Source: JBCCXZ01 sp965228005
GTDB taxonomy: Bacteria > Planctomycetota > Planctomycetia > Pirellulales > Lacipirellulaceae
NCBI GenBank assembly: GCA_965228005.1
Contig: CBDDGV010000001.1
Span: 868,001-932,000 of the forward strand
Length of the DNA: 64,000 bases
Direction of reading: 5' to 3'
Shown here: one piece after another, positions 43,178-53,693 of the stretch
Numbering within the stretch: position 1 is the first letter of the stretch
How the letters are laid out: the number at the start of each line of letters is the position of its first letter
Program-made: the position numbers and the translations under genes
The notes under the pieces: model-generated
What the model was told of the DNA's origin: nothing
The model's database searches: none
The model's input: only the letters and a program-made list of their open reading frames with translations

Positions 43178-43882
43178 CTACCCGGCGTCCATGTACAGCA
43201 AGCAGCCGCAGGAGGTGCAGAACGCCGGTTTGGAGAGCAGGAGGTTGTTCTGCATGTTGATGGTGACCGACTGGCCGCAACCCTGGCAGACGCCCCCCTC
43301 GACCTCGGCCAACCCCTCCGCACCTTTGCTGCGGACGAGGCGTTGGTAGTCTTGCTTGAAGTCGGCGGGGATCTGCTTCTCGGCGGTCGCAAGCTCGGTC
43401 TCGAGTCGGTTGATGTCGGCCTGCACGGTGGCGGCCTCGGAGGCGACCTTGTCACGGAACGAGGCGAGCTCGGTCTTGGCCTCTTCGACCGTGGTGACGG
43501 CCTCTCCGACCTTCTTTTCCAGATCGTCGACCTTTTCCATCGCCTCGAGGATCTCGTCCGCGAGCACGCTGCCGGCCATCTCCGAGGCGGCGATCTGTTC
43601 TTGCAGGGCGTGGAACTCCTTATTGCTGCTGCACCCGTTGAGTTTGACCTGCAGGTCGGCGACCTTTCCCTCACCGGTCTTCAGGTCGAGCTGCTTCTTG
43701 TCGATCAGCAGCTTCGTTTCCTTGACGCTCTCGCGGGCCGATTCGAGATCCTGCTCGAGGTTGCGGACCCCGCCCTCGCGGGCCTTCACCTGGCGGGGGC
43801 CGCGGTCGAGCCGGTCGCGGAGGTCGGTCAACTGGCGGTGGATGCGGTGGATCTCTCGGAGCGCTGCCGCGGAGAGTGGCAT
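43178..43882 (-). CDS. Coiled-coil protein with C4 zinc ribbon (zf-RING_7 type)
   Basis: 234 residues from ATG at 43882. A long coiled coil fills residues 1-180 (REIHRIHRQLTDLRDRLDRG; LIDKKQLDLKTGEGKVADLQ), including CSSNKEFHALQEQIAASE, the conserved SNKEF motif of this family. The C-terminal zinc ribbon has two CxxC pairs (CQGCGQSV and FCTSCG). Known homologues are widespread, with suggested nucleic-acid binding; exact function uncertain. It lies between rpoD and greA, all on the - strand, in a transcription-related neighbourhood. Confidence 0.85.
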   Translation of the reverse strand: MPLSAAALREIHRIHRQLTDLRDRLDRGPRQVKAREGGVRNLEQDLESARESVKETKLLIDKKQLDLKTGEGKVADLQVKLNGCSSNKEFHALQEQIAASEMAGSVLADEILEAMEKVDDLEKKVGEAVTTVEEAKTELASFRDKVASEAATVQADINRLETELATAEKQIPADFKQDYQRLVRSKGAEGLAEVEGGVCQGCGQSVTINMQNNLLLSKPAFCTSCGCLLYMDAG

Positions 43883-44004
43883 AGCGGGCTGAACCTCAGG
43901 GGTCGCAGTTTCTTATGATGAACGGCTACGCCCACTGGGCCCTGCCGGTCCGGGCATTGTAGCCGTTGCCCCCAACGAGGAGCAGCGTCTGGCGGAGAAG
44001 TGCC

Positions 44005-44042
44005 GAAAAGAAAGCGGGCCGAGGGTTGGCCCCCGGCCCGCT
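44005..44042 (-). terminator. Intrinsic terminator after rpoD
   Basis: GCGGGCCG (44014-44021) pairs with CGGCCCGC (44034-44041) over eight bases. On the - strand the stem runs into TTTCTTTTC (44005-44013 on +). It lies about 30 bases after the rpoD stop. Confidence 0.8.
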
Positions 44043-44071
44043 AACAATCGTCGTACACGCCCGTGGGACCG

Positions 44072-45754
<1,683 letters not shown>

Positions 45755-45828
45755 CGGGCTTCCTTTCGCACGTCCTGTGCTACGGGGAGTGGGCGCTCGG
45801 CGGGGAGCGCGTTGGCCGCTAAGGCACC

Positions 45829-47697
45829 TTACCCGTCCGTGGGCTTGGGACTTGCCTGGCGGCGGCTGAGGTCTTGGAACAGCTGACCAAGACACTCGTC
45901 CTCTTTCTCCGGGGTGAGTTCTTTTTTGCGGAGCCCGGCGAGCATCGTCTCGTGCCGGGCCTTCTCTTCGTTGCTCTGTTTCTGGCCGAGCAGGTCCTGC
46001 AGTCGGCGGGCCGTGTCGCTGGCGGACTTCGCGGCTCCGCTCTCGTCGCACTCGACGAGTAGGTTCTTCAGCTCGGGGTCTTCCGCCCCGAGCATCAATG
46101 CGTCGAAGGTCGGGTCTTCCCCGCGTTCATGAATTGTGCGGGCAGAGGCGAACAGCTCCCGGGCGACCGGGTGGCGGAAGTCGGTTTCGCCGATGGCGCC
46201 GAACAGTTCGTTGTGCGTGTCTGGGGCGTGCAGCAGCAGCTCGGTGACTTCCCGGTCGAACGCCGGGATCATCCGCGACTGCAGCGGGGCGTGCTCCTCG
46301 GGCGGGGCGTCGAACCGACGGTTCGATGCCTGACCGGCGGAGGACTGCTGACGGCGGACCTCGGTGAGCCGCAGGCGGAGGGCGTCTTCGACGATGCCGA
46401 ACTCGTGCGACAGCCGTGAGAGGACCTGCTGCTCGCGGAGCATCGCGGCAGAGGTGGCTGCCCGGGGGCCCGTCGCACGCGCGAGCGTGGCGAGCACCTC
46501 TTCGAGCGCCTGCGAAGCGCGGTGGGTATCAGTTGCCGTTGCCAATCCGTTGGTCACAGCGTTGATCTTGTGTTGGAGTGCGTCGACCGATTGATTCAAC
46601 AACCGGTGGAACGCGTCGCGTCCTTGCGAGGCAATAACATCACATGGATCGCTGCCGCTGGGCAAGGGGAGAATCTGTAAATCGATCTCTTGTTCAACAA
46701 AGAGTGCTAGCAAGCTATCGAGGATGCTCATGGTGCGCTCTTGCCCGGCCTGGTCGCCGTCGAGCACGAGCGTCACGCGGTCGGTAAACCTCCGCACCAG
46801 CGGCACGTGCTTCTCGCCGAGCGCCGTGCCGAGGACGGCCACGGTGTTGGTCACGCCGTGCTGGTGCGCCATCACCACGTCTGTGTAGCCCTCCATGACC
46901 ACGATGCCGCCTTCGCGGCCGATACCTTCCCGTGCGAGGTCGAGTGCATAGAGCTGGTTGCTCTTGCTGAACAGCGGCGTCTCGGGGCTGTTGATGTACT
47001 TGGCGGCCTCCTTGCCGTCGCCCACGCCTGGGAGGATGCGACCCCCGAAGGCGATAGCACGCGAGCGCGTGTCGCGGATGGGGAAGATCAGCCGGCCGCG
47101 GAAGCGGTCGTAGCGGCGGTCGGAGTTGTGGCCCATGGCAGCCAGGCCGATGCGCTCCATGACGGCGCCGCTGATGCCCGAAGACGCAGCCTGCGTGAGG
47201 AGCCAGCTCCATTCGTCGGGAGCGAAACCGATGTGGAAACGGTCGACGCTCTCTGATGAGATGCCGCGATCGGCGAGGTAGCGGCGGGCGGGCTCGGCGT
47301 CGGCGGCTTGCTTCAACCGCTGGTGGAACTGCTGCTCCGCCCAGGCGGCCACGCGGTAGAGGTTGCGGCGGTCGAACTCCGAACCGCCCTCGGCCTGGCG
47401 CGTGGGCCGCAGCTCGATTCCGGCGCGATCAGCGAGCATCTCGAGCGCCTCGCGGAAGTCGACGCCCTCGACCTTCATGATGAAGCTGAAGATGTCGCCG
47501 CCGATGTCGCAGACCCAACACTTGAAGGACTGGCGATCCGGGTTCACCTGCAGGCTGGGCTTCGAGTCGTCGTGCCAGGGGCAGATGCCAACGTACCCCC
47601 TGCCCTGCCGCCGCAGGGAGACGTAACCGCCGACCAGGTCGACGATGTCGACCGCCTGCCGCACCTGCTCTTTCGCGTCCTGCCAGTCTGCTGCCAC
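45829..47697 (-). CDS. dnaG: DNA primase
   Basis: 622 residues from GTG at 47697, with AGGA about 9 nt upstream. Makes RNA primers for replication. CHC2 zinc finger at about 40-64 (CPWHD, then CWVCDIGGD). The catalytic core has GFAPDEWSWL and the TOPRIM motifs (IVVMEGYTDVVMAHQHG and LVLDGDQAGQERTM). The C-terminal DnaB-binding helical part is present (VLSRLSHEFGIVEDALRLRL onward), shorter than in E. coli. It ends 74 bp before rpoD. Confidence 0.96.
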   Translation of the reverse strand: MAADWQDAKEQVRQAVDIVDLVGGYVSLRRQGRGYVGICPWHDDSKPSLQVNPDRQSFKCWVCDIGGDIFSFIMKVEGVDFREALEMLADRAGIELRPTRQAEGGSEFDRRNLYRVAAWAEQQFHQRLKQAADAEPARRYLADRGISSESVDRFHIGFAPDEWSWLLTQAASSGISGAVMERIGLAAMGHNSDRRYDRFRGRLIFPIRDTRSRAIAFGGRILPGVGDGKEAAKYINSPETPLFSKSNQLYALDLAREGIGREGGIVVMEGYTDVVMAHQHGVTNTVAVLGTALGEKHVPLVRRFTDRVTLVLDGDQAGQERTMSILDSLLALFVEQEIDLQILPLPSGSDPCDVIASQGRDAFHRLLNQSVDALQHKINAVTNGLATATDTHRASQALEEVLATLARATGPRAATSAAMLREQQVLSRLSHEFGIVEDALRLRLTEVRRQQSSAGQASNRRFDAPPEEHAPLQSRMIPAFDREVTELLLHAPDTHNELFGAIGETDFRHPVARELFASARTIHERGEDPTFDALMLGAEDPELKNLLVECDESGAAKSASDTARRLQDLLGQKQSNEEKARHETMLAGLRKKELTPEKEDECLGQLFQDLSRRQASPKPTDG

Positions 47698-47761
47698 GTG
47701 ACCTATCCTGGTCTCCTGAGCGCGGACCGAGCGACCGCCGCTTATTGAATGTTTAGCCGAG

Positions 47762-48976
47762 CTAGAAGGACTCGTCCGGCGGGCGGGCGACGACCAACAC
47801 GTCGAGCGTCTTTTCTTCGAGGCCTTCGTCTCCCTGGCGGAGGACCTTCACCTCGACCTCCGACCCGATGCGCGTGGCGCCGATGGCCCGACTCATCACG
47901 GTGGGGTCGTTCACGAGTTGGCCGTTCCAACTGACGATGACATCCCCCTTCCGCATGCCGGCGTCGTCCGCGGGCGTGTTCTTCTCGACTAGTCCGACGA
48001 AAACGCCGCCGCCGACGTCGACGCCGAGTTCTCGGGCGAGCTTGCGGTCGATCGACTGTGGCTGGATGCCGAGGTAACCCCGCTCAACGCTGCCGTTGTC
48101 GCGGATCTGTTCGTACACATCTTTGGCAAGCGTGCTGGGTATCGAGAAACTGATGCCTTGGTAGGACGGGCCGATGATGGCGGTGTTGATTCCGACGACC
48201 TTGCCCTCGTAGTTAACGAGCGGGCCGCCGCTGTTGCCCGGGTTCACCGCGGCGTCGGTCTGGAGGAACTCCTGGTAGACCGAGCGTTGCCGACCGCCGA
48301 TGTCGCGGCGTTCCTTGGCGCTGACGATGCCGAAGGTGATGCTCTTCTCCAAGCCGAAGGGGCTGCCCAGAGCCCAGACCATGTCGCCTACGTCGAGCGC
48401 GTCGCTGTCGCCCCAGGCGGCGGGCATGAGGTTTTGCATCTCGGTCTTGAGCACGGCGATGTCGAGGTGGCGGTCGGCCCCGATAAGCGAAGCGACGCCT
48501 TGCCGGCCATCGCTGAGTTGGACCTCGGCCGTAACGGCGCCGCGGACGACGTGGGCGTTGGTGACGATGTAGCCCTCTTCGTCCACGATCACTCCGGAGC
48601 CTTGCCCCTCGCCCCGCCGGCCGGCGGTACGGATGCTCACGACGCTGGGGCTCACGGCCTTGGGGAGCGTGCGGAATGCGAACGATATCTGGTCGAGGTT
48701 TACCTCTCCGAGGATGTCGCGGGCCACATCTGCCTCGGCGCGCTCCCTGGCCTCGGTGATTGCGTACTGGGTGCGGCTGATGATGATTGGGGCCAGCAGA
48801 GCGGCGAGCAGCGCCCCAAAAACCCAGAGCAGGCGGTTGAGCCGGGCGTTGTACTGGAGGACCGCGAGCTGGGCTTCAAGGGGCGGCAGCGGCGGTCGCC
48901 AGCCGCTGGACTGCGCCGCTGCGGGCGCGGGAGCATCTCCTGGCGTATCTCCCGTCGGCAAGGCGTCGTCTTGCAT
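47762..48976 (-). CDS. Membrane-anchored HtrA/DegS-like serine protease with one PDZ domain
   Basis: 404 residues from ATG at 48976, with AGGA about 7 nt upstream (CAGGATGACGCG); the start at 49039 would add a Ser/Pro/Gln leader without a ribosome site. An N-terminal Pro-rich segment precedes one membrane helix at about 52-68 (LLWVFGALLAALLAPIII). Protease triad: His in VTNAHVVRG, Asp in LDIAVLKT, Ser in NPGNSGGPLV. One PDZ domain at about 295-395 (GVFVGLVEKNTPADDAGMRK). The topology resembles DegS; a regulatory-protease role is possible. It lies upstream of dnaG, 64 bp apart, same strand. Confidence 0.9.
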   Translation of the reverse strand: MQDDALPTGDTPGDAPAPAAAQSSGWRPPLPPLEAQLAVLQYNARLNRLLWVFGALLAALLAPIIISRTQYAITEARERAEADVARDILGEVNLDQISFAFRTLPKAVSPSVVSIRTAGRRGEGQGSGVIVDEEGYIVTNAHVVRGAVTAEVQLSDGRQGVASLIGADRHLDIAVLKTEMQNLMPAAWGDSDALDVGDMVWALGSPFGLEKSITFGIVSAKERRDIGGRQRSVYQEFLQTDAAVNPGNSGGPLVNYEGKVVGINTAIIGPSYQGISFSIPSTLAKDVYEQIRDNGSVERGYLGIQPQSIDRKLARELGVDVGGGVFVGLVEKNTPADDAGMRKGDVIVSWNGQLVNDPTVMSRAIGATRIGSEVEVKVLRQGDEGLEEKTLDVLVVARPPDESF

Positions 48977-49186
48977 CGCGTCATCCTGAGGTGACTGGGG
49001 CGAGGCGGCTGGGTTGCTGCAGCAGTATTGCTGCGGCAACGTTGCTGAAGCTCCGCGGCTGCTCCGAGTAGGAAAAGTGCCGACTCTGGTTGTCGATTAT
49101 ACCGTGCAGCAGCGATAATCGCAGCCTGCGGGGCTTTGCCCCCAAACCGCCCACAACCGCAGGGGGGCGAGACCCCAGATAATCCC

Positions 49187-49870
49187 GTGAAACACGGCCT
49201 GCCCCGCTTTTTCGACGACCCAGCCCAATCGGGCCCCGACGGGCTCGTGAACGTCGGGGGCGATCTGTCGCCCGAACTGCTGCTGGACGCCTACCGGCAC
49301 GGGATCTTCCCGTGGCCGAACGACGAAGACGACCCGATGCTCTGGTGGTCGCCCGATCCGCGCGCCGTTCTACCGCTGGATGGGGTGTGTGTTTCCTCGC
49401 GCCTTCGTCGGACACTTCGCTCAGGAAGATACCGGGTCACGAGCGACACCGACTTCACAAGGGTCATGTGTTGCTGCTCCTCAGGCCCGGGCCGTGAGGG
49501 GGGAACTTGGATCACCGAGGAGATGATCGAAGGCTACACCCGACTGCACCGATTGGGCTTCGCCCACAGCGTGGAGGTGCGGCTGGGCGACCGGCTGGTC
49601 GGCGGCGTGTACGGCGTGTCGTTGGGCGGGCTGTTCGCGGCCGAGAGCATGTTCTACCGCGAGCGCGACGCCTCGAAGGTCGCCCTCTGCCACTTGGTTT
49701 CGCACCTCAACGCACGCGGCTACCGGCTGCTGGACATCCAGCAATGGACGCCCCACACGGGGCGGATGGGGGCCGTGGAGATCAGCCGCGACGAGTACCT
49801 TGGCCGGTTGCCGGAGGTGGTCGAGCTGCCGATCACATTCGGCAGGAAGTTAGAATCGGGCGGGTTTTGA
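49187..49870 (+). CDS. aat: Leucyl/phenylalanyl-tRNA-protein transferase
   Basis: 227 residues from GTG at 49187; the open frame from 49136 adds a Pro/Gln-rich piece that the family lacks. Adds Leu or Phe to N-terminal Arg/Lys of proteins for N-degron decay. Landmarks are LVNVGGDLSPELLLDAYRHG, IFPWPND, LWWSPDPRAVLPLDG, a WITEEMIEGYTRLHRLGFAH stretch, and SMFYRERDASKVALCHLVSH. The CCCSSGPGREGG stretch is unusual in having three adjacent Cys. Cytosolic. It stands alone, divergent from the HtrA gene. Confidence 0.93.
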   Translation: MKHGLPRFFDDPAQSGPDGLVNVGGDLSPELLLDAYRHGIFPWPNDEDDPMLWWSPDPRAVLPLDGVCVSSRLRRTLRSGRYRVTSDTDFTRVMCCCSSGPGREGGTWITEEMIEGYTRLHRLGFAHSVEVRLGDRLVGGVYGVSLGGLFAAESMFYRERDASKVALCHLVSHLNARGYRLLDIQQWTPHTGRMGAVEISRDEYLGRLPEVVELPITFGRKLESGGF

Positions 49871-49885
49871 TTCTTCGGCGAACTG

Positions 49886-50806
49886 CTAGGTCTTGCTGCC
49901 GACGAGCGGCCGGAGCACGCTGTGGCTGATCTCCAGCGACTTTAGCCGGCGCACCACCGGTCCCTCGAAGGCCTCGTCTTCGACCTCTACGCAGACCGGG
50001 CCGTCGTAGCCGATGTCGGTCAGCGCGGCGATCCACCTGGCCCAGTCGATGTCGCCTAGGCCGGGGATCTTCGCGGTGGCCCGGTCCATCGGAGGCACAA
50101 GCGAGCCGACGTTGTTGAGCCGGTCGACATCGATCCGCATGTCTTTGGCATGGGTGTGGAATATCCGCGAGCCGAATTCTTCGATTGGCTTGATCGGGTC
50201 GATCAACTGCATCCGCAGGTGCGAGGGGTCGTAGTTCAGGCCGAAGTGGTCGGAGGGGATGGTCTCAAACATCCGGCGCCAGATCGCCGGGGTGCGGGCG
50301 AGGTTCAGACCGAAGGGCCAGGTGTTGGCGTACAGCATCGGGCAGTTCTCGATGCCGATCCGCACGCCGCGGTCTTCGGCGTAGCGGACGATGTCGGGCC
50401 AGACCTGCTCGAACAGGCCGAAGTTGTCTTCCAGCGAGAGGTTCTGGTTGGCGCCGACGAACGAGTTGAAGTTCGTCATCCCCAGCAGCTGCGTCGCGTC
50501 GATCACCTTACGGATGTGCGCCTGCGCAGCCTCGGACTGCGCCGGGTCGGCCGAGAGCGGCACGGAGTAGTATCCGAGGGCCGAGATGCCCACGCCGTGC
50601 TTCTCGCAAAGGGCGTGAACGTCGTCGGCTTGTGCTTGAGTGAACTCGGTGCAGTCGATGTGCATCACGCCGCCGTAGGCGCGGTCGGGCCCGCCGGGGG
50701 GCCAGCACATCACCTCGACGCAGTCGTAGCCGAGCTGTGCTGCGTGGCCGAGGACTTCATCAAGGGTGAGATCGCCCAAGAGTGCGGAGACAAATCCTAG
50801 CTGCAT
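49886..50806 (-). CDS. Sugar phosphate isomerase/epimerase (AP endonuclease-2 TIM-barrel family)
   Basis: 306 residues from ATG at 50806, with AGGAA about 7 nt upstream. Xylose isomerase-like TIM barrel. Metal-ligand motifs are visible: VRIGIENCPML (Glu), FGLNYDPSHL (Asp and His), IFHTHAKDM (His), and VCVEVEDEAF near the end (Glu). Substrate cannot be read; planctomycetes carry many such genes for inositol or sugar metabolism. It converges with aat (16-bp gap). Repeat element C lies upstream, leaving the ribosome site intact. Confidence 0.85.
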   Translation of the reverse strand: MQLGFVSALLGDLTLDEVLGHAAQLGYDCVEVMCWPPGGPDRAYGGVMHIDCTEFTQAQADDVHALCEKHGVGISALGYYSVPLSADPAQSEAAQAHIRKVIDATQLLGMTNFNSFVGANQNLSLEDNFGLFEQVWPDIVRYAEDRGVRIGIENCPMLYANTWPFGLNLARTPAIWRRMFETIPSDHFGLNYDPSHLRMQLIDPIKPIEEFGSRIFHTHAKDMRIDVDRLNNVGSLVPPMDRATAKIPGLGDIDWARWIAALTDIGYDGPVCVEVEDEAFEGPVVRRLKSLEISHSVLRPLVGSKT

Positions 50807-50826
50807 TTCTGTATTCCTACGTTGGA

Positions 50827-50998
50827 TGAACCGCAGAGGACGCTGAGGCCGCAGAGACGAAGAAGAGATTCCTGGGGTGTAGGATGCAGCGCTCAGGCCG
50901 ATGACATGTTCCAACGGGGAGCGAAATCGGGCTCGGAGAGCCCTCCCACAGTAAACCTTCTACCGTCCTCTGCGAACTCTGCGTCCTCTGCGGTGAAA
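50827..50998. repeat. Intergenic inverted repeat element C
   Basis: Left arm 50827-50866 and right arm 50961-50998 are imperfect complements made of repeated GCAGAGGAC-type units; ACCGCAGAGGACGC matches exactly over 14 bases. The centre is about 94 bases. The right arm ends at the stop codon of the 50999-52150 gene. Similar CGCAGAGGACGCAGAG tracts are, from memory, common between genes in many environmental genomes. Confidence 0.75.
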
Positions 50999-52150
50999 CT
51001 ACCTGTTAGCCGCGCCAAACGCCTGCTCCAAGTCTGCCTTGAGGTCTTCCACCGCTTCGAGGCCGACCGAGAGGCGAATCAACCCGTCCGTGATACCGTG
51101 CTTCGCTCGGTCGGCGGCGTCGTAGCTGGCGTGCGACATCGACGCCGGCTGCTCGATGAGCGACTCGACAGCGCCAAGGCTCACGGCGAGTTGGAACAAC
51201 TTGGTCGACTCGACGAACCGCTTCGTCTGGGCGTAGTCGCCTTGCATCTCGAAGGAGAGCATCGGGCCGAAGGCGCCTTCCATTTGCCGTGCGGCGACGT
51301 CGTGCCCGGGGTGAGTCGGCAGGCCGGGGTAGAGAACACGGGCCACACGGTCGTGCCCCTGGAGCCACTCGGCGAGGGCCTGGGCGGTGCGGCTCTGCTC
51401 GCGGACCCGTAACTCGAGCGTCTTGATGCCACGTTGGCAGAGGAAGGCTTCGAGCGGGCCCATGATGGCGCCGGTGGCGTTTTGGACGAAGTACAGCTCG
51501 TCGTAGAGTTCGGGGTCGCGGACCGCGAGGACGCCACCCATCAGGTCGCTGTGCCCGCCGAGGTACTTGGTGGCCGAGTGCATGACGATGTCGGCGCCCA
51601 GCTCAAGAGGCCGGGTGAGCACCGGCGGGGCGAAGGTGCTGTCGACGCCCAACAGGGCGCCGCCCTCGTGGGCGATCTCCGCACAAGCCGCGATGTCGGT
51701 GATCGTCATCCGCGGGTTGCCGGGGCTCTCGATCCACACGAGCTTGGTGTTGCCGGTGATCGCCGAGCGGAGGTTTTCGGGGTCGGTGGTGTCGACTAGC
51801 GACACGGTGACGCCAGAGCGGTTGCATACTTTGTGCAGCAGCCGGTAGGTGCCGCCATAGATGTCGGAGCCGGCCACGACGTGGTCGCCGCTGTTGAGCA
51901 GCCCCATTACGCAGTGTGTGGCCGCCATGCCGCTAGCGAATGCCAGGGCTCCGCAGCCGCCTTCGAGCGAGGCGACGGTCTCCTCCAAGCCCTTGCGGGT
52001 CGGGTTGCCGCTGCGAGAGTAGTCGAACTCGCCCCAATCGCCCGCGCCGGGCTGGACGAAGGTCGATGCTAAATGCAGCGGCGGCACGACGGCCCCCGTC
52101 TGTGGGCATCGTTCGTTGCCGACATGGATCGCACGGGTGCGGAAGTGCAT
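50999..52150 (-). CDS. Transsulfuration PLP enzyme, probable cystathionine lyase or synthase
   Basis: 383 residues from ATG at 52150. Cys/Met-metabolism PLP family. The PLP Lys lies in MHSATKYLGGHSD, the phosphate-binding cup in FASGMAATHCVM, and YSRSGNPTRKGLEETVASLE is the active-site loop from the neighbouring subunit. The C-terminus (SLGAVESLIEQPASMSHASY; GLIRLSVGLEAVEDLKADLE) resembles cystathionine gamma- and beta-lyases more than the plant-type synthase next door, so the pair could do both steps of transsulfuration. Substrate uncertain. No ribosome site: element D abuts the ATG. Confidence 0.85.
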   Translation of the reverse strand: MHFRTRAIHVGNERCPQTGAVVPPLHLASTFVQPGAGDWGEFDYSRSGNPTRKGLEETVASLEGGCGALAFASGMAATHCVMGLLNSGDHVVAGSDIYGGTYRLLHKVCNRSGVTVSLVDTTDPENLRSAITGNTKLVWIESPGNPRMTITDIAACAEIAHEGGALLGVDSTFAPPVLTRPLELGADIVMHSATKYLGGHSDLMGGVLAVRDPELYDELYFVQNATGAIMGPLEAFLCQRGIKTLELRVREQSRTAQALAEWLQGHDRVARVLYPGLPTHPGHDVAARQMEGAFGPMLSFEMQGDYAQTKRFVESTKLFQLAVSLGAVESLIEQPASMSHASYDAADRAKHGITDGLIRLSVGLEAVEDLKADLEQAFGAANR

Positions 52151-52233
52151 TTGTTAGTGGGAGTGGGAGTTGGGAGTTGAGAGCACGGTGTGGTCGGATT
52201 CTCCCACTCCACGCTCTCTCTCCCACTCATCAC
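52151..52233. repeat. Intergenic inverted repeat element D
   Basis: Left arm 52151-52184 (GTGGGAGTGGGAGTTGGGAG) and right arm 52201-52233 are imperfect complements made of AGTGGGAG units; only 16 bases separate them, so a long hairpin is expected. It abuts the ATG of the 50999-52150 gene and overlaps the stop codon of the 52230-53477 gene. Confidence 0.75.
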
Positions 52234-53477
52234 TTCTCAAGAGCTTGTTCCAGGTCGGCGACCAAGTCGTCCGGGTTCTCGATACCGCAGGCGAGGCGGA
52301 TCATGTTGTCGTAGATGCCGTATTCTTCACGCTGCTCGGGCGTGCATTGGTAGTAGCTCATTACCAGCGGCTGCTCGATGAGCGACTCGACGCCGCCAAG
52401 GCTGGGGGCGATCCGGGCAACACGGGCCGCGTCGACGACGTTGGCGGTTTCGCGCCAGTCGGCGTCCTTCACCAGGAACGTGACCAGCCCGCCGTAGCCG
52501 CGCATGTACTGTTTGGCCTGCTCGTGGTAGGGGTGTGACTCGAGCCCCGGGTAGTAGACCCGCTCGACGCGGGAGTGGCTCTCCAGGAACTCGGCCACGC
52601 GCTGGCCGTTCTCGTTGTGCCGCTGCATCCGCAGCTCGAACGTCTTGAGGCCGCGAGCGAGCAGGTACACGTTCTGAGGCCCGTTCACGCCGCCCATGAT
52701 GCCGCGGAGGTTGCGGACGGGTTCGAGCTGCTCGCTGGAGCCGATGACGACGCCGGCCAGCAGGTCGTTGTGGCCTCCGAGGTACTTGGTCGCGGAGTGA
52801 GTGACGTAATCAACCCCCGCTTCGATCGGCCGCAGGTTGTAGGGCGTGGCGAGCGTGGCGTCGATCATCGTCTCGACGCCGCTGCGGCGGCCGATGTCGA
52901 CGAACCGGTCGAGGTCGATGCAACTCAGGTGCGGGTTGGTGGGCGACTCGCTCACCAGCATCCGCGTGTTGGGCGTGATGGCCGCCTCCATTGCGGCGTA
53001 GTCACCGGTTTTCACCTGCTTGGTGGTGACGCCGAAACGCGAGAGGTGCTTGATGCAGAACTCGCGGCTGCGGTGGTAACACTCGTCGAAGAAGATCACC
53101 TCGTCGCCGGCGTTCAGCTTGGCCATGAACAGCCCAACGATGGCGGCCATGCCGCTGGAGAACAGGATGCCCTCCTCCCCGCCCTCGAGCGCCGCGAGCT
53201 TGCGTTCGACGACGCGCTCGCCAGGGTTGCCGTAGCGGCCATACTCCTCGCGGGGCTCTTCCTGCTCGATGAAATCGATCACCGACTGCGTGTCGGCGAA
53301 TGTGTACGTCGACGCGCAGAAGATGGGATCGGTGATCGCGTCGCCGGGCTTTTGGCGGGCCTCGCCGGCGTGGACCGCGACGGTGGAGACGTTGTCCGCC
53401 TGCTCGGCTCCGAAGGGACTGGGTTTCGAAGCCGATTGCTCACTCGGGGAACGCTCGGGCATTTTGACCTGGCTCAT
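52230..53477 (-). CDS. metB: Cystathionine gamma-synthase, plant-type
   Basis: 415 residues from ATG at 53477, with AGGCGG about 8 nt upstream. Makes cystathionine from cysteine and an activated homoserine. The PLP Lys is in THSATKYLGGHNDLLAGVV. YGRYGNPGERVVERKLAALE, SESPTNPHLSCIDLDRFVDI and SLGGVESLIEQPLVMSYYQ agree closely, from memory, with the plant chloroplast enzyme, which uses O-phosphohomoserine. The N-terminal 35 residues are Ser/Pro-rich and non-conserved. It is preceded by a 200-nt leader with an intrinsic terminator, so attenuation control is likely. Confidence 0.88.
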   Translation of the reverse strand: MSQVKMPERSPSEQSASKPSPFGAEQADNVSTVAVHAGEARQKPGDAITDPIFCASTYTFADTQSVIDFIEQEEPREEYGRYGNPGERVVERKLAALEGGEEGILFSSGMAAIVGLFMAKLNAGDEVIFFDECYHRSREFCIKHLSRFGVTTKQVKTGDYAAMEAAITPNTRMLVSESPTNPHLSCIDLDRFVDIGRRSGVETMIDATLATPYNLRPIEAGVDYVTHSATKYLGGHNDLLAGVVIGSSEQLEPVRNLRGIMGGVNGPQNVYLLARGLKTFELRMQRHNENGQRVAEFLESHSRVERVYYPGLESHPYHEQAKQYMRGYGGLVTFLVKDADWRETANVVDAARVARIAPSLGGVESLIEQPLVMSYYQCTPEQREEYGIYDNMIRLACGIENPDDLVADLEQALEK

Positions 53478-53540
53478 GTCACGCCGCCTGACGTTAGTGC
53501 TAGCTGCCCGCGCCCGCTCGGAGCGATGACGCGCGGGGCA

Positions 53541-53574
53541 ATAAAAAAACCGCAAATGCACTCGGCACATGCGG
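53541..53574 (-). terminator. Intrinsic terminator inside the metB leader (attenuator)
   Basis: On the - strand CCGC-ATGTGC pairs with GTGCAT-(TT bulge)-GCGG around a CGA loop, then runs into TTTTTTTATTG (A7 at 53543-53549 on +). It ends about 65 bases before the metB ATG and after the leader promoter, so transcription must pass it to reach the gene. Confidence 0.8.
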
Positions 53575-53687
53575 CGGCGGCACTTCGCTATTCGATGAAT
53601 CCTGCCAGCGTGGCTCCGTGAGGAATACGCCCAGCGGCAGAATTGGCTCTTTAGCAGTCCGGCTGCAAGCGGCCACAAATCCCGAGT
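53575..53687 (-). promoter_or_regulatory. Candidate SAM-responsive riboswitch leader of metB
   Basis: Read on the - strand, the transcript begins near 53686. GATTTG (53681-53676), CTTGCAGCC (53669-53661) and GCTAAA (53655-53650) follow in the order that I know from SAM-II aptamers. TGGC in the loop can pair with GCCA (53647-53644), a possible pseudoknot. The interval between CTTGCAGCC and GCTAAA is only five bases, shorter than in SAM-II. A second stem (CTGCC 53640-53636 with GGCAG 53606-53602, inner GGCGT with ACGCT) leads to the terminator. Control of a methionine gene fits SAM sensing. Confidence 0.5.
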
Positions 53688-53693
53688 GCTTAA

